DNA of 64,000 nucleotides from Bacteroidota bacterium (GTDB lineage Bacteria; Bacteroidota; Bacteroidia; Bacteroidales; Lentimicrobiaceae), in assembly GCA_023434665.1 (NCBI GenBank), contig JAEYSM010000062.1, forward strand, positions 19,789 to 83,788, written 5' to 3'. Below are positions 8,439 to 17,161 of this stretch, in pieces. The translations under genes were made by a program, and so were the position numbers. The notes beneath the pieces were generated by a model, which worked only from the letters and a program-made list of their open reading frames with translations, had not been told where the DNA came from and did not search any database. Every line of letters starts with the position of its first letter. Position 1 is the stretch's first letter.

Positions 8439-9728
8439 TTAAAATCTGAAATCGAGTCCTACAGCAATTACATAAGCCGAGCTTTTTACATCAACAGGAA
8501 GTGGAAGAGCCGGAATCTTTATTGACTCATCCTTCCATATATTACGTAAAATGCCCAAATCGAGCTGAATATTATCTGTTAGATCAATACCGGCACCAAG
8601 TCCCACACTAAGGTTATCATATTTCAAAACTTCAAACAGGCCGAGCTTTGTGTAATACAATTCCATGTTATCGTACATATAATCGGTATAAGCAACACCG
8701 GCGCTAAGTTCTAGCATTTCATTTAAATTATAATAGAAACCAACTCCGGCTTTGTAGCTATCACCAGCCACTTCTGATGCTTTAAGTGGGCCACCTGTAC
8801 TTTGAATGTTGCCCCAGTCGGCAGCTGTTTGGAAGTAATAGTTAAAATCTGCAGCAGCCATCAGCTTTTCAGTCAGTCTGTAAGTTGCACCAAATGCAAA
8901 GTTAGCAGGCAGATCCCTGCGGCTCTTTGCTCCATCCTCCTCAAGTGTAAAATTACCCTTATTGTCGGTTGCTTCAAACTCAAGTTTGACTTTTGATTCG
9001 TAATGAACAGAGAGATTCAGATCATCGCTAGGACGAAAATCTACTCCCACCACTGCCCCAATACCGGTTGCATTGCTCTTGTAATCAATGGTTAAAGGCA
9101 TATCAGGGGCAAATTCAGAACCGGTAAAAGTAAGGCCTGCCTCTGTACTGTTGCGTCCCATAAGGTAACGTCCACCTACTGATAATGCCAACTGGTTATT
9201 TATCCTGTATGAAACATTTAGAGGGATTGTGATGTAGAATGAGGAGCCCAACAGGTGTTCATCTTTAAAACTGGTATAGCCCCCACCCTCTGCATAAAAT
9301 GGTAGGAGACTGAAGCCCATAAGTGTGGTATTAATTGAACCTTCGGGATAATTGCTTGCTGCACCACCACCGGCAATATAAACACCGGTTGAAACTGCCC
9401 ACTGGTTCTTTTTCCATGCACCATAAAGCATGGGAAGAATGGGATCGATACCATCCTGGGTTCGTGTAACTGGTCCTGCTCCCAGATTGTAAGTGTGCTC
9501 AGGATTTCTGAAAAGGGTCTGATTGCTTAAACTAACATATATACCATCATCAAGCATAGCCAGTCCGGCAGGGTTCAACGCCACCATGTCGCCACTTCCG
9601 TCAAGCGCAGCATTTCTAGCCAAACCACGTACCCATTTGGCACTAATGTTTGATAAGTTATCCATTTGTGCGTTCACTGCTGTCGACAGCACGATTAAAA
9701 TCAAAACTAGCACGGAAACTTTCTTCAT
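8439..9728 (-). CDS. OmpP1/FadL-family outer-membrane transporter
   Basis: A signal peptide (MKKVSVLVLILIVLSTAVNA-Q) is followed by the plug-like N-terminal region with GLARNAALDGSGDMVALNPAG, the NPA motif typical of the family. The rest alternates amphipathic beta-strands up to a terminal Phe (VIAVGLDFRF), the outer-membrane barrel signal. Members move hydrophobic molecules such as long-chain fatty acids across the outer membrane. The 429-residue length is typical. The gene is monocistronic, with the complex terminator at 8362-8413, and is divergent from the HipA-like kinase gene. The substrate cannot be told from the sequence. Confidence 0.85.
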   Translation of the reverse strand: MKKVSVLVLILIVLSTAVNAQMDNLSNISAKWVRGLARNAALDGSGDMVALNPAGLAMLDDGIYVSLSNQTLFRNPEHTYNLGAGPVTRTQDGIDPILPMLYGAWKKNQWAVSTGVYIAGGGAASNYPEGSINTTLMGFSLLPFYAEGGGYTSFKDEHLLGSSFYITIPLNVSYRINNQLALSVGGRYLMGRNSTEAGLTFTGSEFAPDMPLTIDYKSNATGIGAVVGVDFRPSDDLNLSVHYESKVKLEFEATDNKGNFTLEEDGAKSRRDLPANFAFGATYRLTEKLMAAADFNYYFQTAADWGNIQSTGGPLKASEVAGDSYKAGVGFYYNLNEMLELSAGVAYTDYMYDNMELYYTKLGLFEVLKYDNLSVGLGAGIDLTDNIQLDLGILRNIWKDESIKIPALPLPVDVKSSAYVIAVGLDFRF

Positions 9729-9795
9729 ATAATTTTAGGTTTTAGGTTGAAAATTGATGCAAGTTAAGAATAATTTCACAAATAAGTTTATTTTA

Positions 9796-9803
9796 TACAT
9801 TTG
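9796..9803 (+). promoter_or_regulatory. -7 element placed 5 bp before the HipA-like start codon
   Basis: TACATTTG matches TAnnTTTG and ends 5 bp before the ATG at 9809. Since Bacteroidota transcription starts about 7 bp past this element, the mRNA would begin at or next to the ATG, that is leaderless. No clean TTG is seen at -33. Confidence 0.45.
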
Positions 9804-9808
9804 CATTA

Positions 9809-10594
9809 ATGGATTCTATCAGAACGGTCACAGTTACCCGATATATGCAGCCTTTCCGCGAAGGAGGATCTCTTCCGGCACTGGCAGAAACCGATGACGG
9901 GAATAAGTATGTAGTAAAGTTCCGTGGAAGTGGCCATGGAGTAAAAACTCTGATTGCCGAGCTTATCGGTGGTGAGCTTGCCAGGGCCTTGGGACTCAGG
10001 GTTCCTGAACTTGTGTTTGCTGACCTCGATGATAGTTTTGGAAAGAATGAAGGCGATGAGGAGATTCAGGACTTACTGAAAGCAAGTAAGGGAATAAATC
10101 TGGGTCTTCAATTCGTTTCAGGAGCTTTTACCTTCGATCCTGTAGTGACAACCCTGGATGAGGATACCGCTTCAGAGATCGTATGGCTCGACAGTCTGAT
10201 TATGAATGTGGACCGTACATTCAGAAACACCAACATGCTGGTAAGGAATAAAGAACTCTGGCTTATAGATCATGGGTCATGCCTTTACTTTCATTATAAC
10301 TGGGATGGATGGGAAAAGAAGGCTACAGGCCCTTTCACATATATCAAAGACCATGTTTTACTTCCCCGTGCAAACCGACTTGATGAAGCCGATCAACTTT
10401 GCAGGGAATTGATTACTGAAAAAACCATCAGAAAAGTGGTGGGTATGGTGCCCGATGACTGGCTTAATTGGGAAAAAAGCGATCTTACTCCTCAGGAAAT
10501 AAGAGAAGTGTATTGCAATTTTCTGATTATAAGGTTGGGTCATTCAAAAGAATTTATCAAAGAAGCACAGGATGCAGCAAAGAAACATTTATAA
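9809..10594 (+). CDS. HipA-like protein kinase (HipA-DUF3037 pair)
   Basis: This 261-residue cytosolic protein has the catalytic features of the HipA/CtkA kinase fold: Lys37 in YVVKFRG (ATP lysine), an acidic helix (IAELIGGELARALG), the catalytic loop NVDRTFRNTN (Asp135, Asn140) and the metal-binding IDHG (Asp154). It is shorter than E. coli HipA (about 440 residues) and lacks the N-subdomain-1. Its end overlaps the next gene, DUF3037, by 23 bp, an arrangement found again and again in bacteria. HipA itself phosphorylates a tRNA synthetase and is held by HipB; no HipB-like antitoxin is present here, so the role of this pair is open. Kinase fold sure, substrate unknown. Confidence 0.85.
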   Translation: MDSIRTVTVTRYMQPFREGGSLPALAETDDGNKYVVKFRGSGHGVKTLIAELIGGELARALGLRVPELVFADLDDSFGKNEGDEEIQDLLKASKGINLGLQFVSGAFTFDPVVTTLDEDTASEIVWLDSLIMNVDRTFRNTNMLVRNKELWLIDHGSCLYFHYNWDGWEKKATGPFTYIKDHVLLPRANRLDEADQLCRELITEKTIRKVVGMVPDDWLNWEKSDLTPQEIREVYCNFLIIRLGHSKEFIKEAQDAAKKHL

Positions 10595-10955
10595 TTATGC
10601 CGTTATAAGGGTAGTACCACTGGTTGAACGTGAGGAATTCGTCAACACCGGCATAATACTTTTCTGCAAAAAGCAAAAGTATATTAAGGTGATGGTGAAG
10701 ATGCGCGAACAGATGATCCTTGCCTTTAAACCTGATGCTGAACTTGATGAAATTGCCGCAAATCTCGAAGCATTCAGGAAAATTGCTGCAGGAGAACCGG
10801 AGGGAGGTCCCATTGCGGCTCTTGATATTCCCGAGCGTTTCAGATGGCTGACAGCATTAAGGAGTGCCACCATACAGACTTCGCGACCACACCCGGGCAT
10901 TTGTTATGATCTGGATGAAACTTTAAATAACCTTTTCAGGGAAATGGTTGAGTAA
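10572..10955 (+). CDS. DUF3037 protein, partner of the HipA-like kinase
   Basis: The 127-residue product starts inside the kinase gene (23-bp overlap, different frame). The N-terminal YNYAVIRVVPLVEREEFVNTG and the following GIILFC strand are the hallmark of DUF3037, as is the late FRWLTALRSATIQTS-PHPG segment. No signal peptide or membrane segment. Because the two genes are translationally coupled and the pairing recurs across phyla, the product is probably a binding partner, regulator or substrate of the kinase. No experiment known to me defines its function. It converges on the response regulator gene, with only 1 bp between the stops. Confidence 0.85.
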   Translation: MQQRNIYNYAVIRVVPLVEREEFVNTGIILFCKKQKYIKVMVKMREQMILAFKPDAELDEIAANLEAFRKIAAGEPEGGPIAALDIPERFRWLTALRSATIQTSRPHPGICYDLDETLNNLFREMVE

Positions 10956-10956
10956 G

Positions 10957-11616
10957 CTAATCAATAAGACCCTTACTAATTGCATACTTCATTAATCCAA
11001 CGATACTCTTCGTTTTTGTTTTGATGAATATATTGCGGCGGTGTGCCTCCACTGTCCGTTCGCTGATAAACAGCTTTCCGGCAATTTCTTCGTTACTGAA
11101 TTCACGTGCAACCAGATTAAGTACTTCAATTTCTCTAGCAGAAAGTGATGGCCTGATTTCATCTTTTTGATCAATCAGATCGGCAGGTGTACCCAGGTTG
11201 TCCATAATGATCTGTTGGGTATTAATGCTAAGATATTTGCCTTGCCTGAAAACGATTCTTATAGCTTCAATCAATTCGTTCATGTTGGTGCGTTTGAGTA
11301 CAAAACCCGCTGCGCCTGCTTTGATCATTCTTGTAATGACCGAAATGTCATCATGCATTGTAAGGGCAATTACCTTGACTTCAGGATACAAACTTTTGAT
11401 GGAGGCTGTGGTTTCAATACCTGAACCACCAGGCATATTGATATCCATGAGAATCACATCAACCTTGTTCTTCTCGAGGAAGGCAAGTGTTTCATCCTTT
11501 GAATTGGTTCCTCCTGAAAAATGAATATCATCTTCGTATTCGAGTAATGATTTGAGACCATCGATCATTAATTGATGGTCATCAACTACCAGAACTTTAA
11601 TTGTTTCCTTCGGCAT
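10957..11616 (-). CDS. NarL/FixJ-family response regulator
   Basis: The receiver domain (residues 5-120) has the acidic pair Asp12/Asp13, phosphoacceptor Asp58 (VILMDINMP), Thr in ALTMHD and Lys in VLKRTN. The C-terminal LuxR-type helix-turn-helix (about 153-215) includes LSAREIEVLNLVAREFSNEE and ISERTVEAHRRNI. Length 219 is standard. Its start overlaps the end of the upstream TPR histidine kinase by 20 bp, so the two are one operon and a cognate pair. Targets are unknown; the nearest candidate operator is the 16-bp palindrome at 13694-13709, in front of a T9SS-exported protein gene. Confidence 0.93.
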   Translation of the reverse strand: MPKETIKVLVVDDHQLMIDGLKSLLEYEDDIHFSGGTNSKDETLAFLEKNKVDVILMDINMPGGSGIETTASIKSLYPEVKVIALTMHDDISVITRMIKAGAAGFVLKRTNMNELIEAIRIVFRQGKYLSINTQQIIMDNLGTPADLIDQKDEIRPSLSAREIEVLNLVAREFSNEEIAGKLFISERTVEAHRRNIFIKTKTKSIVGLMKYAISKGLID

Positions 11617-13546
11617 ATTCGGCTTTATGTAGTGGTATGAGAATACTTATAATGGTTCCCCTTCCCGGACTTGAATCGATGAATATCGTCCCATTCAGGT
11701 TTTCAATTCTCGATCGCATGTGTTGCAGCCCATTGCTCGAGTAATCGCTAATTTCATCAATATTGAATCCTTTACCGTTGTCTTCGGCCATCAGCGATAT
11801 TTCATCATTCCCTTTGGTCACCTGAATAAACAGTGAGCTTGCTTCGGCATGTTTAATTGTATTATTTACGATCTCCTGAATGGTCCTGAAAAGGGTATTT
11901 TCAATTAGATAATCCATCGAACCGTTGAGACCGAAGGTATCAAAGCTCATGGTAAGTTTGGTACTTTGATTAACCCTGTCAGTAATACTTTTAAGTGCAC
12001 CTTTTAACCCTTGCTCCGATAACAGGGAAGGAGCCAGATTGTGCGATATATTGCGAACTTCGCTGAATGCATCATCGATAGTTTTCATCAGTGCTTCGAG
12101 CAGATCTTCTTTTTTGTCAGGAGAGAGTTCTTTTCTCTTTTGCAGTACACTGGCATGAAGACCGGCGATGGAAAGAAGGTGACCAAGACTATCGTGCAAT
12201 TCTTGTCCTATCCTTTTGCGCTCTCTTATCTCCGCTTCCAAAGCAGCGTTCGACTTTTTCTCAGTAAGTTCTACAATAGTTTTTTGAAACTTAACTTCCT
12301 GACGATGATGATGATTAAGGTATAGGAGATATAAACCCGTAAGCAGGAGAATGAATGTTGAAGAAACAAAAAACAGCAAATTATTTTTTTTGCTTATGGA
12401 CAATTCTTTCTTCTCAAGTTCAAGCTTTTGCATTTTGTTCAGCTGGTTAAGATAATCGAGCTCCATATCATAAATCTGGTGTATGATGGTTTGGTTAATT
12501 ACCTCTTGCTGTTTACTGATATGCTTCTGGAAATGGTCAAGACCTTTTTTAAAATCACCCTTCTGCTCATATATTCCTGAGAGCAGTTGGTGTACATCGC
12601 TTTCAAGTGAGAGTGTTTTGTGTTCTTTGGCCATCTCCAGAACTTCGAATGCCATTTTTAAGGCTTCCTCATGCTTACCGGTCCTGAGATAAACCTGTCC
12701 GAGTCCTATTTGTGCAAGGGCAAGCTGGTAAGTCAGGTTGCCCCCGGTGGCTATATCGCGACTCATTGAATAAGCTTCAAGTGATTTTGAAGTCTGGTCA
12801 AGTTTTAAATACACATTCCCCATGAGTTGGTAGGAAATACATAATCCATATTTATTGTTCACTTTATTCGAAAGCTCAATGGCGCGTTCCAGATACTTTA
12901 GAGATTCTGAAGAATTGTCTTTTAAGTTATAGCATAATGCGATATTATTCAGCACCGAAATTACCAGTATGGTGTCGTTAGGAGTAAGGGTAGAATCGAT
13001 GGCCTGCTCAAAATATGAAAGTGCTTTATCATGATTACGCAGATTCATATAAATGATGCCGATGTTATTATAAGCACCGGCTTTCTTGTGAAGAATATGG
13101 GCCAGATCATAGTTATTAAGCGCTTCAGCCAGATGGATATACGCCATTTTATAATTGGCAATTTCATTATAAATAACACCCAGATTATTATTTATATGAG
13201 CCACTTCGGCCAATACATTATTCTCTTCAGCGATCTTTAATCCCTGATTATAAAACTTAATAGCTTCAGCATAATTTGTCTCAAATACATAAGAGGATCC
13301 GATATGTTTAAAAAGAATTATCCGATCAACAAATTGGTCTGAAGGTAAGTTCTTAAGCAATTCTGTTGCTTCTTCCCTGGCTGCAAGAGGGTTATCATAA
13401 ATAAGCTTATGAATATAATTGTATTTAAGGTCGGCAGCTTCAGCTGTTTTGCTTATATCATCAACCTTCCTGTTAGCATTGGTGCATGCTGTTAGCGTGA
13501 TGAGTATAAGTAGAAATGGTATATATCTCCTGATAATGTTCTGCAT
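11597..13546 (-). CDS. TPR-containing lipoprotein-anchored sensor histidine kinase (HisKA_3)
   Basis: From the chosen start (MQNIIRRY, 13546) the product has about 649 residues: a lipoprotein-type signal (LITLTAC), about seven tetratricopeptide repeats in the periplasm (for example AHINNNLGVIYNEI, GAYNNIGIIYMNLRNHDKAL), a membrane helix (LLFFVSSTFILLLTGLYLLYL), a coiled-coil, then the HisKA_3 box (GQELHDSLGH, His451) and ATPase domain (NNTIKHAEASS, AEDNGKGF). The frame is open 69 bp further up to 13615, but a TAGCTTTG -7 element at 13613-13620 would put the transcript start below that codon. It partners the downstream response regulator. The signal sensed is unknown; such TPR kinases are common in Bacteroidota. 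Confidence 0.92.
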   Translation of the reverse strand: MQNIIRRYIPFLLILITLTACTNANRKVDDISKTAEAADLKYNYIHKLIYDNPLAAREEATELLKNLPSDQFVDRIILFKHIGSSYVFETNYAEAIKFYNQGLKIAEENNVLAEVAHINNNLGVIYNEIANYKMAYIHLAEALNNYDLAHILHKKAGAYNNIGIIYMNLRNHDKALSYFEQAIDSTLTPNDTILVISVLNNIALCYNLKDNSSESLKYLERAIELSNKVNNKYGLCISYQLMGNVYLKLDQTSKSLEAYSMSRDIATGGNLTYQLALAQIGLGQVYLRTGKHEEALKMAFEVLEMAKEHKTLSLESDVHQLLSGIYEQKGDFKKGLDHFQKHISKQQEVINQTIIHQIYDMELDYLNQLNKMQKLELEKKELSISKKNNLLFFVSSTFILLLTGLYLLYLNHHHRQEVKFQKTIVELTEKKSNAALEAEIRERKRIGQELHDSLGHLLSIAGLHASVLQKRKELSPDKKEDLLEALMKTIDDAFSEVRNISHNLAPSLLSEQGLKGALKSITDRVNQSTKLTMSFDTFGLNGSMDYLIENTLFRTIQEIVNNTIKHAEASSLFIQVTKGNDEISLMAEDNGKGFNIDEISDYSSNGLQHMRSRIENLNGTIFIDSSPGRGTIISILIPLHKAEYAEGNN

Positions 13547-13612
13547 TAATATTAGTAATAAAGAGAGATAGTGCATGAAACTGAAAATAATGATAATTGC
13601 CGGAGCTTTGTG

Positions 13613-13620
13613 CAAAGCTA
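13613..13620 (-). promoter_or_regulatory. -7 element of the TPR kinase/regulator operon
   Basis: The minus strand reads TAGCTTTG (TAnnTTTG) about 65 bp upstream of the start at 13546. It lies in a 16-bp inverted repeat, AGCTTTG-TG-CAAAGCT (13604-13619). No clear -33 TTG is visible. Confidence 0.45.
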
Positions 13621-13693
13621 CATTATAATCGGGTAAAATGTTCTCTCATGCATACTGATTTTGAATAAAATACGAGCAGGCACTAACCAATAC

Positions 13694-13709
13694 TAAGTGC
13701 CGGCACTTA
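13694..13709. promoter_or_regulatory. 16-bp perfect palindrome between divergent genes, candidate operator
   Basis: TAAGTGCCGGCACTTA is a perfect palindrome in the divergent spacer between the two-component operon and the T9SS protein gene. It is followed by TTGTTTTTTAATT, so on the plus strand it could also fold as a short hairpin with a T run. NarL-type regulators bind inverted repeats, which makes this a candidate site. Confidence 0.35.
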
Positions 13710-13804
13710 TTGTTTTTTAATTAAAATTACCTGTCAGCACGAATTGAATTGTGATTTTCTTTTATATTACTTTGCCATTCTGTAGTAATCCTTAAAACTA
13801 TAAA

Positions 13805-15478
13805 ATGAAAAAACTTTCTACTCCACTCCTGACACTGCTTTTTGTCGGATTCCTTTTAATAAATGTAAAGGCATCGGCTCAAACAGTTATTTACACTGAG
13901 GCATTTGATTATTCGGCCGGAACGATCCCACCGGGTTGGGAAATTCAGGCTGAGCAACCTCCAAGCTGGTCGGTTAATGTTTCTCAAATGGCTGGCGGTG
14001 TAGCTCCTGAACTTTACCTTGGTTATAGCATGGCTGCAGGATTGAGCCGACTGGTTTCACCTGAAATTGATGTAACCGGACAAACAGGGCTTAAAATAAG
14101 TTACAAACAGTTCCTTATTAACTATGAAATGGACTTTGGTGAAATAATTGGAATGGATGTAACTTTTGATGGTGGTAATTCCTGGCAGGTGCTTTGGGAA
14201 CGGCCATTGAGCACATACAATATCCCTCAGGGTGAATATTCATACTATTTTGCAGTTCCTGAAGGTGCTGCTAACATGCAATATGCTTTCAGGTATGATG
14301 GTAATTGTTATGCCATTAATCTATGGTTAATCGACGATGTGAAGATTGAAACAGTTGTAAATAACGACCTTCTGATAACCTCTATAAATGGTAATATCAC
14401 ACCGGTAGCTGGTGAAAACGAAACTTATACTATTGAAATTCAGAATGGTGGCCTCACCACTCAGTCGAACTACACTGTAAGTCTGTTTAAAGAAAGTGGC
14501 GAAGTGCTTGCTTCAACTCAGGGATCGTCCATTGCGTTCGCAGAGAAAGTTGAAATGAATTTAATCTGGGTGCCTCAAACAAGTGAAACAGGAAATACCG
14601 GATTGTATGCTGTTATTGAATTCAGCAATGATGAAGTAACTGGTAATAACCAATCGGCACTATTGCCTGTAACGGTTCAACCCCAAGACATTGAGCTCGT
14701 AGAGATCAGTGACAACTTTACGCCGGTTAAATTCGTGCCTTACAATATGTTTCAATTATACAGCTCTACCCAGACTTTGTATATGGCTGACGAAATTGGC
14801 ATGACAGACGAACCTATCACAGGCATCAAATATACCGCTCAATTTGATGAGGATGAAGAAGGTGTGGAAATCAACCTGAGGCTCGGCGAAACAGATCAAA
14901 CAAATCTGACCGATGCATGGCTTGATCCAACAACACTTACTGAAGTATTTAATGGTACAGTTAATTTCAGAAAGGGCATGAACGATTTCTTTATCCCTTT
15001 CGACACTCCTTATACTTATAATGGAAGAAATCTGGTCATTCAATCGGTTAAGTCCTATAGTAAAGGACAACTATTTACTTCTTTCATATGCTCATACGAC
15101 ACAGCCAGTCAGCGTTCACGCGCTGCTGAGCGAGACGACGAACCATTTAACCCGTTAGTAATTCCACCATGGGGATATTGCGTTGATGTGTATCCAAACA
15201 TCACACTACTTTATTCCACAGGAACTATTTCTGTTAATGATCTCAGCCCTTCTGAAATTGCTGTTTACCCTAATCCGGCAAACAATATTATATATGTCGC
15301 GATGAATGTCCCTATGAAAGAATTAAAACTCTTCAATTTGGCTGGTCAGGAAATTTTCCGGGAAACTGTTCGGGGCAGCCGGCATGAGATAAATGTTGGC
15401 AGCTTCCGGACAGGAGTTTATTTATTGCAGGTAACAACTGAAAAGGGAGTAAATTATAAGAAAGTTCAGATTAAATAA
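13805..15478 (+). CDS. T9SS-exported protein with choice-of-anchor-like domain
   Basis: The 557-residue product has a signal peptide (residues 1-25, cut near KASA-Q), then a lectin/MAM-like beta-sandwich (about 28-180; AFDYSAGTIPPGWEIQ, LWLIDDVKIE). Next comes a CARDB-like Ig domain (about 190-290) and a further beta-rich domain. It ends in a type A T9SS sorting domain (IAVYPNPANNIIYV ... GVYLLQVTTEKGVNYKKVQIK). It should therefore cross the outer membrane by type IX secretion and be attached or released. No catalytic motif is seen; ligand binding is the likely job. It faces the two-component operon and is followed by a bidirectional terminator. Confidence 0.85.
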   Translation: MKKLSTPLLTLLFVGFLLINVKASAQTVIYTEAFDYSAGTIPPGWEIQAEQPPSWSVNVSQMAGGVAPELYLGYSMAAGLSRLVSPEIDVTGQTGLKISYKQFLINYEMDFGEIIGMDVTFDGGNSWQVLWERPLSTYNIPQGEYSYYFAVPEGAANMQYAFRYDGNCYAINLWLIDDVKIETVVNNDLLITSINGNITPVAGENETYTIEIQNGGLTTQSNYTVSLFKESGEVLASTQGSSIAFAEKVEMNLIWVPQTSETGNTGLYAVIEFSNDEVTGNNQSALLPVTVQPQDIELVEISDNFTPVKFVPYNMFQLYSSTQTLYMADEIGMTDEPITGIKYTAQFDEDEEGVEINLRLGETDQTNLTDAWLDPTTLTEVFNGTVNFRKGMNDFFIPFDTPYTYNGRNLVIQSVKSYSKGQLFTSFICSYDTASQRSRAAERDDEPFNPLVIPPWGYCVDVYPNITLLYSTGTISVNDLSPSEIAVYPNPANNIIYVAMNVPMKELKLFNLAGQEIFRETVRGSRHEINVGSFRTGVYLLQVTTEKGVNYKKVQIK

Positions 15479-15554
15479 CTCAAGGTTCTTTAACTGATGA
15501 TTCCTAGTCTCTGACTGGAACTCTGAAAACAATTTATCTTATTAGTGTGTATAA

Positions 15555-15590
15555 AAAAAACCTGTCATCTGGCAGGTTTTTTCTTTTTAA
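15555..15590 (+). terminator. Bidirectional terminator between convergent genes
   Basis: Stem AAAAAACCTG/CAGGTTTTTT (15555-15564, 15573-15582), extendable by two pairs to an ATCT loop, followed by CTTTTT. The run of A on the left makes it work for the convergent gene at 15587 as well. Confidence 0.8.
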
Positions 15591-15943
15591 TCAATAAGGG
15601 ATTCTAAAAGTCCCTTTGCAGTCTCGATGTATCTTGCGACAGACTCGAGTCTCTGATGAACCATAATGTCATCTTTAGAGGTCTTCTGCTTTACTCTTAC
15701 TTCCTCAACTAGTTGTGCTAATGCAGAGGATAATCTTGCGTAATCTGATTTTTCGGGAACCGCATCATGTCCGGAATCAGCTGGTTCAGGTACAGATTCG
15801 CTTTTTTTCTTTGGATCAAGGATATTGAAAGGTTCTACCTTGCCTTTTGCTGCAAGCCTTTTTGCTTTTCGGGCATGCTGCTTAGCCAGGTAGCCTTCTA
15901 ATATTGCCCTGGTTTCATCTGTAATTTTAATGTTCTCACCCAT
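15587..15943 (-). CDS. Small soluble protein of unknown function
   Basis: I do not recognise the family. From MGENIKITDE the product has 118 residues: an N-terminal helix (ETRAILEGYLAKQHARKAKRLAAKGK, strongly basic), a Pro/Ser/Glu-rich linker, and a C-terminal predicted coiled-coil (LSSALAQLVEEVRVKQKTS ... YIETAKGLLESLI). The frame is open 21 bp further to 15964, but a TACTTTTG -7 element at 15964-15971 on the minus strand argues for the shorter form. It lies directly after the FemX-like gene, with 45 bp between the stop and this start, so it could also be read through from it. Confidence 0.6.
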   Translation of the reverse strand: MGENIKITDETRAILEGYLAKQHARKAKRLAAKGKVEPFNILDPKKKSESVPEPADSGHDAVPEKSDYARLSSALAQLVEEVRVKQKTSKDDIMVHQRLESVARYIETAKGLLESLID

Positions 15944-15988
15944 TTTATAAAAATTGTTTGTCACAAAAGTAATAAATTTTTTTACATG

Positions 15989-17119
15989 TTAATTCAAATG
16001 AAATCCTTTAGATGTTAATTCAGTATATCTGAATCCTTCATATTCAGGCTCTAGTAATGGGTAATCCCACGATCCCAGACTGTGGTAGAGATTACCTCCG
16101 AATCCAACTTTAAACTTGTAAAGTCCGTATAAAGGATGGCTTGAATCCGCATTTGGTGATATTCCAAACATATCATATTCAGTACAGCCAAGCTCCTTTG
16201 CTATTTTAATTGCTTCCCACTGAAGGGCATAAGTGCCCATCAAATTCCTATTTACATCGGAAGATGCTCCATAAAGATATGACCCGCGATTTCCGGTAAT
16301 AATGAGGAACATAGCGGCAAGTGCAGTACCATCTTTTTCTGCAATGAGAAGTCTTACATCAGCCGGTGACTGCGTGTTATCAGCTTTGGCAAGCAGAACA
16401 GCTTCAAAATATTTTTGGTCATTCAAATAAATACGGTTTCGATGGGCTGTTTCAGTATAGAGTTGGTACCATACATCAAGATTGTCAATTCCGGCCATCC
16501 TCACATTAACACCTTTACGTGAAGCAAGACCGATGTTGTATCGTGTCTTGGGTCGCATCCGTTGAAGTATCTCTTCTGTTGATGGCTTCAAATCGATATA
16601 TATGGTATTTGATGGCAATATGTTATGACCTGCTTTACGTAAATTCCGGTTAACAGTGTTAATATTAAACCGAAGTTCTCTCGAATCGACGCCTGGCTCA
16701 CCTCGCCAGTTACCCATTTCATCATAATGTTCAGGATACTTCGACCACCATGATTCCCAGCAAAGATCATACCTGATCATGATGCAATTCTTTGGAAGAA
16801 AAGAACGGAGGCTCTCCGAAAGCTCTTCAAGGAAAATCCCCTGAAAATCTTCATCAGGCTCCAGTTCAGGCCCATAAGGAACATAAGCGATACTATGAGA
16901 ACGACTGACAGGCGTAACAATAACAAGCAAATCAGAAGTGATAGAACTTGTGGTTTGTGACTCTTGCAAGTTATATAGAAGAGTTTCGTCAGATCGGAAG
17001 TTGATAGCCAGTGTTTCTGCTCCCAGTCTTTCCTTTACAGCCGACCAGAAGGCTGTTTGCTGTACAATTGGTGTTTGGTATAGACCGGCTATTTCTTTTC
17101 GGTGAATGTCGGTTAACAT
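15989..17119 (-). CDS. FemAB/FemX-type aminoacyltransferase-like protein
   Basis: The 376-residue protein has the double GNAT fold of peptidoglycan bridge-forming FemX/FemA/MurM enzymes, which use aminoacyl-tRNA to add amino acids to lipid II. Family marks are QTAFWSAVKERLG near the start, TIYIDLKPSTEEILQRMRPK followed by TRYNIGLASRKGV, the long KADNTQ/RLLIAEKDGTALAAMFLI strand pair, and YGASSDVNRNLMGTYALQWE with the terminal YDMFGI and LYKFKVGFGGN. Bacteroidota mostly make directly cross-linked peptidoglycan, so the substrate may be another peptide or a glycan. It is downstream of the YqhD-like gene (42 bp) and upstream of a small coiled-coil gene. Confidence 0.8.
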   Translation of the reverse strand: MLTDIHRKEIAGLYQTPIVQQTAFWSAVKERLGAETLAINFRSDETLLYNLQESQTTSSITSDLLVIVTPVSRSHSIAYVPYGPELEPDEDFQGIFLEELSESLRSFLPKNCIMIRYDLCWESWWSKYPEHYDEMGNWRGEPGVDSRELRFNINTVNRNLRKAGHNILPSNTIYIDLKPSTEEILQRMRPKTRYNIGLASRKGVNVRMAGIDNLDVWYQLYTETAHRNRIYLNDQKYFEAVLLAKADNTQSPADVRLLIAEKDGTALAAMFLIITGNRGSYLYGASSDVNRNLMGTYALQWEAIKIAKELGCTEYDMFGISPNADSSHPLYGLYKFKVGFGGNLYHSLGSWDYPLLEPEYEGFRYTELTSKGFHLN

Positions 17120-17161
17120 TTCAGATAAAGTCTTTGAATGGTTTAATCACTTGCAATCGTA

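Noticed and set aside
13547..13615. Longer start of the TPR sensor kinase at 13615
   Set aside because: It would lie inside the -7 element, and the lipoprotein signal starts at 13546.
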